Source of the DNA: Ignavibacteria bacterium | GTDB taxonomy: Bacteria; Bacteroidota; Ignavibacteria; Ignavibacteriales; Ignavibacteriaceae | Assembly: GCA_030693705.1 (NCBI GenBank) | Contig: JAUYAB010000008.1 | Location: 1-64,000 of the forward strand | Direction of reading: 5' to 3' | DNA: 64,000 nt | Shown: positions 27,252 to 35,890 of the stretch, in pieces | Layout of the letters: each line of letters starts with the position of its first letter | Numbering within the stretch: the stretch's first letter is position 1 | The notes under the pieces: generated by a model | Databases searched by the model: none | Seen by the model: the letters and a program-made list of their open reading frames with translations, nothing else | What the model was told of the DNA's origin: nothing | Program-made: the position numbers and the translations under genes

Positions 27252-28154
27252 TTATGCAGCTATCTTTTTAACAATATTTGTGAATTCTCGCTCGAGCAAT
27301 TTTATATCTGGACGTTTATTTTTGGAATGATTAATCATCCACATTAACATTGCAAAGATACTATCATTTCCCAATAAAAAATCCTTTCTTTGTATTTTTC
27401 CAATTGGGACGTTACCCTGGAAGATAAACCAAAACAAGTTGCCAAGTTGGAAAACGTCTGAGTAATTGTCTATATCACAATCAAATTCATATTCCATGCT
27501 TTTCTGAAATGTAAGAAATTTATTCATCGTTTCCGGGGAAACCCAGCCTCTCGGACCGACAAATTCGTTAGGATTATCGATTGAGTTGTCTTCATGTCTA
27601 TATGCTATTAAACCGAGATCCCCAATTTTCCAAACGTTTCCAATAAAAAAGAAATTATCAGGTTTTATATCTCTATGATAAATACCTAATTCATGTAATT
27701 CAACTATTGAATTTAATACCTGCCTGCACAAAGATATTTTATCGTCGATGGTTAATATGTTATTACAAATATGTTCTTTTAAATCGGTGTCCCCCTTTTC
27801 CATAACATAATAACGAAATTCTTTTTGTGCAATTAATATTGTATCATCAAAATAATATTCAATAATAAAATTTTTAGATTTAGTCATTTTAAGTGATTCA
27901 ATTTCCCTTTCGAATCTTTTTAGCCTATTTATATCTTTTGGCCTTGTAGAAGCGAGCGGTGCCCTACATATTTTTATTATTCTATCTCCTATTACTCTAC
28001 TTGGGTCAAATAATGTAAAAACGTTTGAGTTTCCCCCTTTATTTCCTCTAAACGTATTAGATAAATATGTTAATCTAAAATCAAAGCCTTTATAGGTAAT
28101 ATAATTTTTTGTTCGGTCTCTTGATAAAATAATATTATCACCAATAAGTTCCAT
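27252..28154 (-). CDS. Serine/threonine protein kinase, last gene of the ssp operon
   Basis: The 300-residue soluble kinase has a full catalytic set: a glycine-rich loop variant GGNSNVF (40-46), ATP Lys61 in RIIKICRA, helix-C Glu near 84, HRDIKPDN (160-167), DLG in place of DFG (179-181), SPE in place of APE, and the Asp of SDVFQLGN. No membrane segment or sensor domain is present. It starts 6 bp after the DUF262 stop, so it is co-transcribed with the phosphorothioation genes. By analogy with kinases in other anti-phage systems it may signal infection or phosphorylate an effector; the substrate is unknown. Confidence 0.9.
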   Translation of the reverse strand: MELIGDNIILSRDRTKNYITYKGFDFRLTYLSNTFRGNKGGNSNVFTLFDPSRVIGDRIIKICRAPLASTRPKDINRLKRFEREIESLKMTKSKNFIIEYYFDDTILIAQKEFRYYVMEKGDTDLKEHICNNILTIDDKISLCRQVLNSIVELHELGIYHRDIKPDNFFFIGNVWKIGDLGLIAYRHEDNSIDNPNEFVGPRGWVSPETMNKFLTFQKSMEYEFDCDIDNYSDVFQLGNLFWFIFQGNVPIGKIQRKDFLLGNDSIFAMLMWMINHSKNKRPDIKLLEREFTNIVKKIAA

Positions 28155-28160
28155 AATATA

Positions 28161-29261
28161 TTAAAATACTTTTGGTTCTTTAGTTGCAGACTGAATTGAT
28201 TCGCCAGATATTGTGTAATATTCACCAATATTTATCATGGCATCTTTTGGCAAATTATAATAGTTTAGAACATCTCTTTGTGTATTATTAATTTCATGAG
28301 TATTGTTCAAGAATAAATCATCATAAAATTTTAATCTCTGCTCCCTTGCATTTTTTGAATTCGATTGACTTACACAATTCAAAGCATATTCATAGAATGC
28401 AGTGCATTCTTCATTAGATGGTTTTATATCCTCATCAATTAATACTAAAACTTTATAAAAGTAGGTTATCATGTCATTTGGCAGATCTTTATTAAGATGG
28501 AGAAATCCAAACAATGTATAGAAATCATTCTTTTGTTTATATCTAGTTTCACTAACTGCATAGATTTTATTAAGAGTTACTAAAATCTCTAGCACAGAAA
28601 CAAATTCATTTAATAATTGTTCATATTCAGAAGAAGAAACATCTTTTTCAAACATTCGATCCACAGCATCCTTCTTATCCGTGATACCATTTTTAATCAA
28701 ACTTACCAATTCAGATGTAAAATCAATATCATTCATTCTCACTAATGATTTTTCTGTAAAAAGCTCTAATGAAATAAATTTATCATTAGAGGCTAAAGTC
28801 TCGATTAAATTAAGAAAACGGGTATTATAAAATTCAGCTTTTTTTAGTTCGGGTCGGTTTAATTTCATCCCTGTAGAATTAACTCTAGTATAGAAATCTT
28901 CAATTACTTCCGAATTATCTGTCTTTTTTAGAATTACTAATACCAATTTAAAATCCAAAAACATTGGGAATTTATTCTTATCATAAAAATCTTTCTTTTC
29001 ATAAGGGAATAACCCCTTATAAAAATTAATAATCGTCCTTATTCGCTGCTGTCCATCAACAACTTCATACACGCCATTGTCACTTTCTAAGAAAAAAAAG
29101 TTGGGTAACGACAAACCTTTTATGATAGAATCAATAAGCAATTTTTTTGAAGACATTGGCCAGATTTCTTTTCTTTGGTATGGAGGGTCCAAGAAAAGCT
29201 TTTCATCTTCAAACAAACTGATTAGCTCTTTAATTGAAATTTCTTTAGTAATGAATTTCAT
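28161..29261 (-). CDS. DUF262 protein without nuclease domain
   Basis: The 366-residue protein has the DUF262 (ParB/Srx-like NTPase) core: PPYQRKEIWP (26-35) and the diagnostic VVDGQQRIRT with DGQQR at 69-73. In SspE and GmrSD proteins DUF262 binds and hydrolyses NTP and senses modified DNA, and a following DUF1524 HNH domain cuts DNA. Here the chain ends at 366 with a helical C-terminus, and I see no HNH motif, so it may sense but not cut. It lies 16 bp after sspD and 6 bp before the kinase. A role as regulator or sensor of phosphorothioate DNA is inferred from this position. Confidence 0.85.
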   Translation of the reverse strand: MKFITKEISIKELISLFEDEKLFLDPPYQRKEIWPMSSKKLLIDSIIKGLSLPNFFFLESDNGVYEVVDGQQRIRTIINFYKGLFPYEKKDFYDKNKFPMFLDFKLVLVILKKTDNSEVIEDFYTRVNSTGMKLNRPELKKAEFYNTRFLNLIETLASNDKFISLELFTEKSLVRMNDIDFTSELVSLIKNGITDKKDAVDRMFEKDVSSSEYEQLLNEFVSVLEILVTLNKIYAVSETRYKQKNDFYTLFGFLHLNKDLPNDMITYFYKVLVLIDEDIKPSNEECTAFYEYALNCVSQSNSKNAREQRLKFYDDLFLNNTHEINNTQRDVLNYYNLPKDAMINIGEYYTISGESIQSATKEPKVF

Positions 29262-29277
29262 AATAATATTCTATTAT

Positions 29278-30381
29278 TTAAATAAAACAGGCAGCGCACC
29301 CTTCACCTTCAGCCTCTTGTAGAATGTCTACAAGATATGGAGACTTAAGGTTAGAGTTTTTTGCTGCTTTTTTTAATTGATCTTCTTTTATTTGTTTAAT
29401 TCTTTCGGGTTTAATAATATCTTCAAGACGTTCGTCCTGCATCCATGTATAACCTTCTTTTTCATATTCAATCGCTTTTTCAAACAAGTTTCTATGGGTT
29501 TCGTACAACCAAATCCATTCTATTTTCTGTTGAAAAAAGCAAAAGAAACACCCGGATCGGCTCCGTGAGTAATACCCCTTTTTGCCGTCAACTTCAAACT
29601 CAATTTTGTTATAATATTCGGGTACTCCAACACCACTTTCCTCAAGTATTTTGAAAATATCACTTCTTACAAGTACATCTTCATTCTCAAGTAACGGATA
29701 ATCTTCTAAATGTGAAATCGGGTACTCTGTAGTTTTCAGAAATTCAAAAACTATTTTATTAAATCCGGCAATACTAATAGTTAAGAGATCGGCTAGTTTC
29801 CGCAACTGATCATACTGAAATGAGAGCGGTTCTTTGATGACTCTAATAAGTCCATCTTTCTGTCGGCTTGGAAGTACTGTTAGGCAAATATCCTCTAATA
29901 AAGAGATGTTTTTGTTCGTGAGTGTTCTCGTTATAATTTCTTCACTCCAAATATTTTTACGGAATGGAAAGATGGATTGAATATTTTCTTTATGAGAAAC
30001 ATATCCTTCCCTATCTTCATCTCCCCTTATTCCAACATAAGATAAAGTTGGCGCACTGCCTACAAAACTTTCAAATGGTTCTAATTTCATTTTCCTAGTA
30101 CACCATCGCGCATTGGATGAAGGGAGGTACCCGCCATATAATTTTAAGAAGTGATCGAATTGAGCTTCATGCGTTGCAGTAGCAGCCTTTAAAGTCTTTA
30201 TTTTCTTACCTAAATAGCTCTCCAAATTATTAATAAGTGTGTAAGTTTCATCAAGTTCTTTATCAGTCTCGCAGTAATAATAGTCGATAGCTAATTGAGG
30301 ATATTTGTTCTTGAGATAAATAGCCAAAGCAGCGCTGTCTTTACCGCCAGATATTCCTAATACATGCTTTACTTCAATCAT
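29278..30381 (-). CDS. sspD: SspD/DndC-like PAPS-reductase-family sulfurtransferase
   Basis: The 367-residue ATP-pyrophosphatase should activate the DNA backbone phosphate and transfer sulfur during phosphorothioation. The PP-loop SGGKDS is at residues 11-16. Cysteines in ARWCTRK, SGCFFCFF and the C-terminal GCAACFI could hold an Fe-S cluster, as in DndC. The start overlaps the sspC stop by 8 bp. The neighbouring cysteine desulfurase, DUF4007 and ATPase genes identify it as the Ssp rather than the Dnd type, since no DndD/DndE/DndB is present. Confidence 0.85.
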   Translation of the reverse strand: MIEVKHVLGISGGKDSAALAIYLKNKYPQLAIDYYYCETDKELDETYTLINNLESYLGKKIKTLKAATATHEAQFDHFLKLYGGYLPSSNARWCTRKMKLEPFESFVGSAPTLSYVGIRGDEDREGYVSHKENIQSIFPFRKNIWSEEIITRTLTNKNISLLEDICLTVLPSRQKDGLIRVIKEPLSFQYDQLRKLADLLTISIAGFNKIVFEFLKTTEYPISHLEDYPLLENEDVLVRSDIFKILEESGVGVPEYYNKIEFEVDGKKGYYSRSRSGCFFCFFQQKIEWIWLYETHRNLFEKAIEYEKEGYTWMQDERLEDIIKPERIKQIKEDQLKKAAKNSNLKSPYLVDILQEAEGEGCAACFI

Positions 30382-33300
30382 TTTCGATTTGTTCTTTTAA
30401 TAATTTTATTAAAACCGATTGATTAACTGATTTATCATCGAGTAACTGTTTTCTAATGCCATCTTCTAAATTTTTAGCTTGCTTTATTTTTTGTTTTGGT
30501 AATCTTATAACCACTTTTTGTGGTGATTCAGCTAACGATGTAATTTCTAATCTAACAGCATCTTCTGTCTCTTTATCTACTCCTAACTTACTAAAATCGC
30601 ATAAGTTATCAAACTCCTTTAGAATATTGGCCAGCTTTTCATAAACGAGTTCTTCTTCGTCATCGTTTAATTGTTCCAGGTTTTTATCAATGAGTGATTG
30701 AACAATTGAATTAAGCCAGGATGTTCGCTCATCTAATGGAGAGATGAGTCTTTGATAAAATGTTTTTTGATATGGTAGGAATAAGTATTGCTTTATTGAG
30801 GAATACCTGTTTATCAAAATGCTCTTGTATTCAACAAAGCTAAGGTTATTGTTTCCAATGATTTCTAATAAACGTGCTTCTATCCTATTAATTAACTCTT
30901 CATGACAAGTTCTAATTTCCCGAATATTATTCTGAAGTTGAATTACAAAATCTTCCAAGTATTTGTCAGAATTATAAAGTTTGTTAGAAGTATATCCAAG
31001 AGCGCTCGGAAAATCTTCGAAGAAAGTTTTTTCTAACTCTTTTGCATTGGCTATCGTGTTTCTTAATGCAATTGCTGTTTTTGAAAGCCTGTCGGTTCTT
31101 TTTGTATATTCAGGAAGACCTCTATAAAACGTTAAGAAAGGACGGATAGTATCCACAAAACTTTGATTTGTTATCTTTGTCTCTGAGCCCTTATTAATGA
31201 AAAACCTGTACTTGTTAAACAAATCAAATTTTACACCTTGTATATCAAATGCCTTTATAGAATAATGCTGGGGGTACTTGATTAAAAGATCGAATAAGTC
31301 TCCGTTTAGAAATGGTATAAATGTCTCTTTGTCAAATAACGCGTAATCATCTCTCTTGATAAATAAAAACATCGGAAGCCAAAAATCTATAAAACCTTGT
31401 TTTAGTTTGAAAGGTTTACTGTCCAATAATTCGACCAATTCGATTAGGCTTTTCTTGTTTGATTTTGAAGACTCAATGAAGTTTTCACAGTACTGCCATA
31501 GTTTTTTAAAAGAACTTTCGGAAGGTTCAGTCAAAACATATTCATCTCCGACTTGTTTATGCATACCGGTATGTTTTAACAAACTGAGGTAAATTGTTTT
31601 TTCCGGAGGGAAATTTTCTTTTGGGAAACCTAAATCTTCTTGGCTCCATTTTTCTAGCAAAGCAGATAACAAATTTTTTCTTGCAACAGTAATAGAGCCG
31701 GGAAGTTTCTCCCTATTAAGCAACTCATTGGAAAATATTGGCGTATCAGAATATATTTCATCACATATTTCAGAAAGTAATTTACTAAAATCTCTCTGGC
31801 TTTCGACTTTACGTATCTTACCATTAAAAATCCAAGTTATCTTAGATTCTTTTTTGTATAATGAGTCTATAACCAATTCATTAAGTTTAGTTATCTCGTT
31901 CTCTTTAATACTTTTTAATTCTCTTTGAGCTACACGGTCATCGATGGTCTTTGTGATTACATAATTAATTTTTTCAATCTCTATAAGAGTTTCTCTTATC
32001 TTCTCCGTGTTGTTAAAAACTGCAAATAGGATTGCCTCTTTTATTTCTCCCGATACTTTTCTTATTTCCTCAATTTTAGGTTTATCGGCGAAAATGAGGT
32101 TGATATAACCATCTATTTCGCCTTTAGGTATTCTTCTTAGTGGATTTTCCGATAAATCAAATTCGTAAAACCTTGGAGTTCCCTTTTTCAAGAATGTTGC
32201 TTTAGCTAATGCATGGGGGAAGTTAAAATATTTCTTCAGCTCCATCGCAATATTAAAATTCGTAGGTGTATGATTACTAGCGTCTATTAGAGCGAGGTCA
32301 ATGTCTAGATCAGTTCCTTCAAATAAAATATAACTATCTGAGAACTCCCGATATCTAATTATTTTTTTTTGTCTTAAACCTTGTATTAACTGATTTGTGT
32401 TTTCAATACCAACCGTCCAATTACAGTAATTAGCTAAAAAATCCCCATTGACTTTCGCCCCTTCTTTAGAAAAGATATTTAATAAACCAATGGTCTTTAT
32501 TATTTTTGAAAAAGTTTGAAAATCATTCTCAAAAACTATTTCAGATCTATCAAGAGCATTTCGGATGAAGGACCATTTTAAGTAATCCGGGTTATACTTT
32601 GACAATAAGAAAGAGTAAAAATTATTTACCAGATAATCATAAATATGACTCAAATTAAAATAGGGGTCTATTGTTTGTTTATTTTGATGTCTTTTTAAAG
32701 ATTCTAGAAATGTAAATAAAGACCTTTCATTCTGACCATATCTCTGTAATGCAATTGTTAAGATTGCTGCCGATAATGCATCCAAAGGGAAAAGATTCTT
32801 TGCCAGTTCTTCTGTTAAATGGTTTTTTAATGGATACACTTTTGAATTCTCGATAACCCTAAACAGTCTATGAAAAGTCTTATCATTTTTTTCAACTTTT
32901 ACTGAATCATAAATCCCTTGTTTAGAGAGTTTATTTGCCGCAAGATATAACAGTTGCTCGACAGGTTCGTTGAAAACAATTTCTTTTAGTCTTCCTTTAA
33001 CTTTAGCCCATTCATGCCTTTTTTTATCCTGAATCTGGTTGCCGTATGTATCAATATTTTGATGAAGTGTTGTAATCAGTATAATGTTTTTATTTAAGTC
33101 ATTAACATATTCAGTTAACTTCTGGAGTAGATACAATTCTTTTTCGGGTTGATTTTGCGACGCATATTCTAACGATTTCCCAAACTCGTCAATAACTATT
33201 AAAAGTCCTTTTTTAGTCGAGGAGATTTTGTGGTAGTATTTATCAAGCGCCTCGATAACATCTTTTTCGGCTCTTGCATTAATACTCTCTTTAATAGAAA

Positions 33301-33595
33301 CTTCTAAGGACCTGAAATCTCCAACAATGTTAATTGTCTCATATTTAGTTTTTCCATTAAATATAATGGGGGTCTTAAAAACTTTTTTGCTGCCGCTAAG
33401 TTGTGATTCAAGAGCCAATAAAAACGCACTCTTACCTGTGCCAAATGAACCAACAATATAGAATGATTTGAAACCGGAAGTTATACTCTCATTCAATTGT
33501 TGGAGGACTTTTTCAGCATTGGGCGTAGTTATATAATCAAAATCTCTGCCTTGATCTCTAATAATATTAATCGAAGGGGAAAAACTATTTTTCAT
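30374..33595 (-). CDS. sspC: SspC-like large P-loop ATPase
   Basis: The 1073-residue protein has Walker A GSFGTGKSAFLLALE near residues 48-62 and Walker B GLLIVIDEFGKS near 154-165. The remainder is long, helical and without recognised domains. Size, position between a DUF4007 gene and a PAPS-reductase-like gene, and the 11-bp and 8-bp overlaps with those genes match SspC of single-strand DNA phosphorothioation systems. There ATP hydrolysis is thought to drive the SspB/SspD complex. The gene is markedly AT-rich compared with the flanking purine and ahcY genes. Confidence 0.82.
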   Translation of the reverse strand: MKNSFSPSINIIRDQGRDFDYITTPNAEKVLQQLNESITSGFKSFYIVGSFGTGKSAFLLALESQLSGSKKVFKTPIIFNGKTKYETINIVGDFRSLEVSIKESINARAEKDVIEALDKYYHKISSTKKGLLIVIDEFGKSLEYASQNQPEKELYLLQKLTEYVNDLNKNIILITTLHQNIDTYGNQIQDKKRHEWAKVKGRLKEIVFNEPVEQLLYLAANKLSKQGIYDSVKVEKNDKTFHRLFRVIENSKVYPLKNHLTEELAKNLFPLDALSAAILTIALQRYGQNERSLFTFLESLKRHQNKQTIDPYFNLSHIYDYLVNNFYSFLLSKYNPDYLKWSFIRNALDRSEIVFENDFQTFSKIIKTIGLLNIFSKEGAKVNGDFLANYCNWTVGIENTNQLIQGLRQKKIIRYREFSDSYILFEGTDLDIDLALIDASNHTPTNFNIAMELKKYFNFPHALAKATFLKKGTPRFYEFDLSENPLRRIPKGEIDGYINLIFADKPKIEEIRKVSGEIKEAILFAVFNNTEKIRETLIEIEKINYVITKTIDDRVAQRELKSIKENEITKLNELVIDSLYKKESKITWIFNGKIRKVESQRDFSKLLSEICDEIYSDTPIFSNELLNREKLPGSITVARKNLLSALLEKWSQEDLGFPKENFPPEKTIYLSLLKHTGMHKQVGDEYVLTEPSESSFKKLWQYCENFIESSKSNKKSLIELVELLDSKPFKLKQGFIDFWLPMFLFIKRDDYALFDKETFIPFLNGDLFDLLIKYPQHYSIKAFDIQGVKFDLFNKYRFFINKGSETKITNQSFVDTIRPFLTFYRGLPEYTKRTDRLSKTAIALRNTIANAKELEKTFFEDFPSALGYTSNKLYNSDKYLEDFVIQLQNNIREIRTCHEELINRIEARLLEIIGNNNLSFVEYKSILINRYSSIKQYLFLPYQKTFYQRLISPLDERTSWLNSIVQSLIDKNLEQLNDDEEELVYEKLANILKEFDNLCDFSKLGVDKETEDAVRLEITSLAESPQKVVIRLPKQKIKQAKNLEDGIRKQLLDDKSVNQSVLIKLLKEQIEND

Positions 33596-34457
33596 AATAT
33601 CTCTTTAATATATCCCACTTGTCCATTCTATTCTTAAACTGTAATTCTCTAATCCCGGCGTCATCACTGAAAGTGATATCTTTATATTTATTTGTCATCT
33701 CCGCGATCTTTTCTAACAAACCGTTGGGACTTATTGCAAATATATTTCCCGGACTATTGTATCCAATCAACAATTCTTCAAAGGAAATTGACTGAGTATA
33801 ATTTTCATTATTTAAGATAGAATAGAGAATAACCTCAATCGGCAATTCATCTCTATCCTTATTTAAAATTCTGTACCAGTCTATCTCATCTGTGTCAAAT
33901 TTTTTAATTATTTCAATTATATTTAAATCAATAAACAAACCGGTATAAATATCTTCTAAATTTTTCGTTGATTTAATTGGTTTTATATATGTCCTAAGAA
34001 AGACGGCAATATCCCTTTTAATAGTATTATCATTAAAGGTTGTATTCGTTTCTTCACATTTCCATTTTAAGAAATTTGTCAATTGGGTCTTATTAAATTC
34101 TATTTGGTGTTTTCTAAACTCGTTAAAAAATATTGAGTAAATAGAGGCAAGGTTTTCAACAACCAAATGGTAATGCAATAACCAGAGCGATGCATTATCT
34201 TCAAGATAGGGATCAACACCTTCCTCCCCCATAATAAAATCAGCCAATTCGGAAAATCTATTTTCTTTCGCTGCTAAGCCAAAGGAATTCATCCAATAAC
34301 TAATAGACGATACCATATTTTTCCCCACCCCTAAATCAACAACAGCAGAAGGCTCTGAAAATTTATGATCAGATGAGATAAATTCATAACCCTTTTTTAA
34401 CCATAGAGAACGGCAATGAAAGGACTCATGTCCGGAGAAATTTAATTTATGCTGCAT
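33585..34457 (-). CDS. sspB: DUF4007 protein, SspB-like DNA nickase
   Basis: The 290-residue protein begins with the DUF4007 hallmarks: FSGHESFHCRSLWLKKGYEF, AVVDLGVGKNMVSSISYW and FGL (residues 6-60). In characterised Ssp systems the gene in this position, SspB, nicks DNA at the modification site before sulfur insertion. The gene lies 9 bp after sspA, and its end overlaps sspC by 11 bp. Assignment of nickase activity comes from family and synteny, not from a catalytic motif I can point to. Confidence 0.82.
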   Translation of the reverse strand: MQHKLNFSGHESFHCRSLWLKKGYEFISSDHKFSEPSAVVDLGVGKNMVSSISYWMNSFGLAAKENRFSELADFIMGEEGVDPYLEDNASLWLLHYHLVVENLASIYSIFFNEFRKHQIEFNKTQLTNFLKWKCEETNTTFNDNTIKRDIAVFLRTYIKPIKSTKNLEDIYTGLFIDLNIIEIIKKFDTDEIDWYRILNKDRDELPIEVILYSILNNENYTQSISFEELLIGYNSPGNIFAISPNGLLEKIAEMTNKYKDITFSDDAGIRELQFKNRMDKWDILKRYYEK

Positions 34458-34466
34458 TTATAGTTT

Positions 34467-35615
34467 TTAATAATTGATTGATTTATGAGAATAATTTGAT
34501 TTTATAAAACTATCGATTTGACCAATAGCTTTAATAATTTCATCTTCACTATTATATTTACTCAAACTAAAACGAATCGAAGAAAAGGTATCCTTATCAC
34601 TAAGTCCCAAAGCTTTCAATACATGTGAAGGTTTATCAGAGCCTGATGAACAAGCTGAACTGTTTGAAGCAATGATTCCAAGGCTTCCATTAATGATTGG
34701 TTCTATTTCAATGTCCTTAAAGGTTAAGTTAGATACATTATAAGTTCTTCTGTCCACTTTACCATTAACTCCAACCCAATTATATTTTATCAATCCATCT
34801 TCAAGAGTATCACGAAGGTTTTTAATTTTCATTTCGTTTATTTCCATCTCAGAACAAGCTAATTCTGCTGCCAATCCAAAACCTACGATCGCCGGTACAT
34901 TTGAAGTTCCACCACGAAAGTTATTTTCTTGCCCACCACCCCAAAGTAGTGGCTCCAGCTTACTCATTCTGTTTTCATTAATGTAAATCCCACCAATACC
35001 TTTAGGCCCATGAATTTTATGCCCTGAAAAACACATAAAATCTACATGACAAGTTTTTATGTCTATAGGAATTTTCCCAAATCCTTGAGTTGCGTCGGTA
35101 AAAAATAACACATTCTTTTCCTTAAGCAATTCAGAAATTTCTCCTATGTTTTGTATTACCCCAATTTCATTATTAACTAACATTACTGAAACTAAAACAG
35201 TTGATTCTCTCAGACTTGATCTAAGTTCGTTTATATTAACCAATCCGTCCTTGTCAACATTCAAGTAAGTTATGTCAACACCTTTTTTTTCAAGATATCT
35301 ACATACTTCAATCACAGCGCTATGTTCAGTTTTTACAGTAATTATATGTTTCTGCCTATTCTGGTTAGTTTCAATGACACCTTTAAATATTGTATTTATG
35401 GCTTCTGTTGACCCGGATGTAAAATAGATATCATCTTTATTAGCATTTATTACATCCCCGATTCTTTTTCTTGCTAATTCGACACTTTTTTTCGCATTTA
35501 TTCCTTCAACATGTCGGCTTGAAGCGTTGGCATAATTATCAACAAAAAATGGAATCATTTCGTTTAAAACACGATCATCTAATCTTGTTGTAGAATTATT
35601 ATCTAAATAAATCAT
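34467..35615 (-). CDS. sspA: Cysteine desulfurase SspA (IscS/DndA family)
   Basis: The 382-residue PLP enzyme supplies sulfur from cysteine for DNA phosphorothioation. The start MIYLDNNSTTRLDD is canonical for the family; the frame extends 17 codons upstream, but that part is unconserved and overlaps the putative promoter. The PLP Lys is in CFSGHKIHGPKG (about 205) and the active Cys322 in SSACSSGSDKPSHVL. GGGQENNFRGGTSNVP is also diagnostic. It is the first gene of the six-gene operon. A housekeeping role in Fe-S assembly is less likely because no iscU is adjacent. Confidence 0.9.
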   Translation of the reverse strand: MIYLDNNSTTRLDDRVLNEMIPFFVDNYANASSRHVEGINAKKSVELARKRIGDVINANKDDIYFTSGSTEAINTIFKGVIETNQNRQKHIITVKTEHSAVIEVCRYLEKKGVDITYLNVDKDGLVNINELRSSLRESTVLVSVMLVNNEIGVIQNIGEISELLKEKNVLFFTDATQGFGKIPIDIKTCHVDFMCFSGHKIHGPKGIGGIYINENRMSKLEPLLWGGGQENNFRGGTSNVPAIVGFGLAAELACSEMEINEMKIKNLRDTLEDGLIKYNWVGVNGKVDRRTYNVSNLTFKDIEIEPIINGSLGIIASNSSACSSGSDKPSHVLKALGLSDKDTFSSIRFSLSKYNSEDEIIKAIGQIDSFIKSNYSHKSINY

Positions 35616-35624
35616 AATGCTTAA

Positions 35625-35630
35625 ATTATA
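35625..35630 (-). promoter_or_regulatory. Possible -10 box of the ssp operon
   Basis: On the minus strand a perfect TATAAT ends 9 bp before the sspA ATG, so the message would be nearly leaderless. No good -35 hexamer is found at 16-18 bp. This box also argues against the longer sspA frame. Confidence 0.3.
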
Positions 35631-35844
35631 GGATAAAAAGAAAAATCGACCTTTACTAGGCTTCAAAGATAGGGGTTAAAAACGAAAAGATGAAGTTTTT
35701 TAAATTAAAACCCATCATTAAATACATTAAAATTTCAAATCGACCAAGTTGATATCAATAAAGTTTTTTATAATGGCGCCTTTTGCTTACCCCGTCTCTT
35801 TTTGGAATTATTTTTGACAAATAAACCAGAATAAATACAAAAAA
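35631..35844. other. Gap between ssp operon and ahcY terminator
   Basis: AT-rich DNA with no recognisable gene, RNA or repeat. It marks the right edge of the accessory island. Confidence 0.5.
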
Positions 35845-35869
35845 GGCTGAGCAAAAACTCAGCCTTTTT
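35845..35869 (-). terminator. Factor-independent terminator of ahcY
   Basis: GGCTGAG (35845-35851) pairs with CTCAGCC (35858-35864). A-runs on the left and T-runs on the right give a U-tract on either strand. It lies 21 bp beyond the ahcY stop. Confidence 0.85.
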
Positions 35870-35890
35870 CATTTCAATTAAATAAGAAGA

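Noticed and set aside
35616-35666. 17-codon upstream extension of sspA
   Set aside because: MIYLDNNSTT is the canonical start of cysteine desulfurases, and a TATAAT box lies inside the extension.
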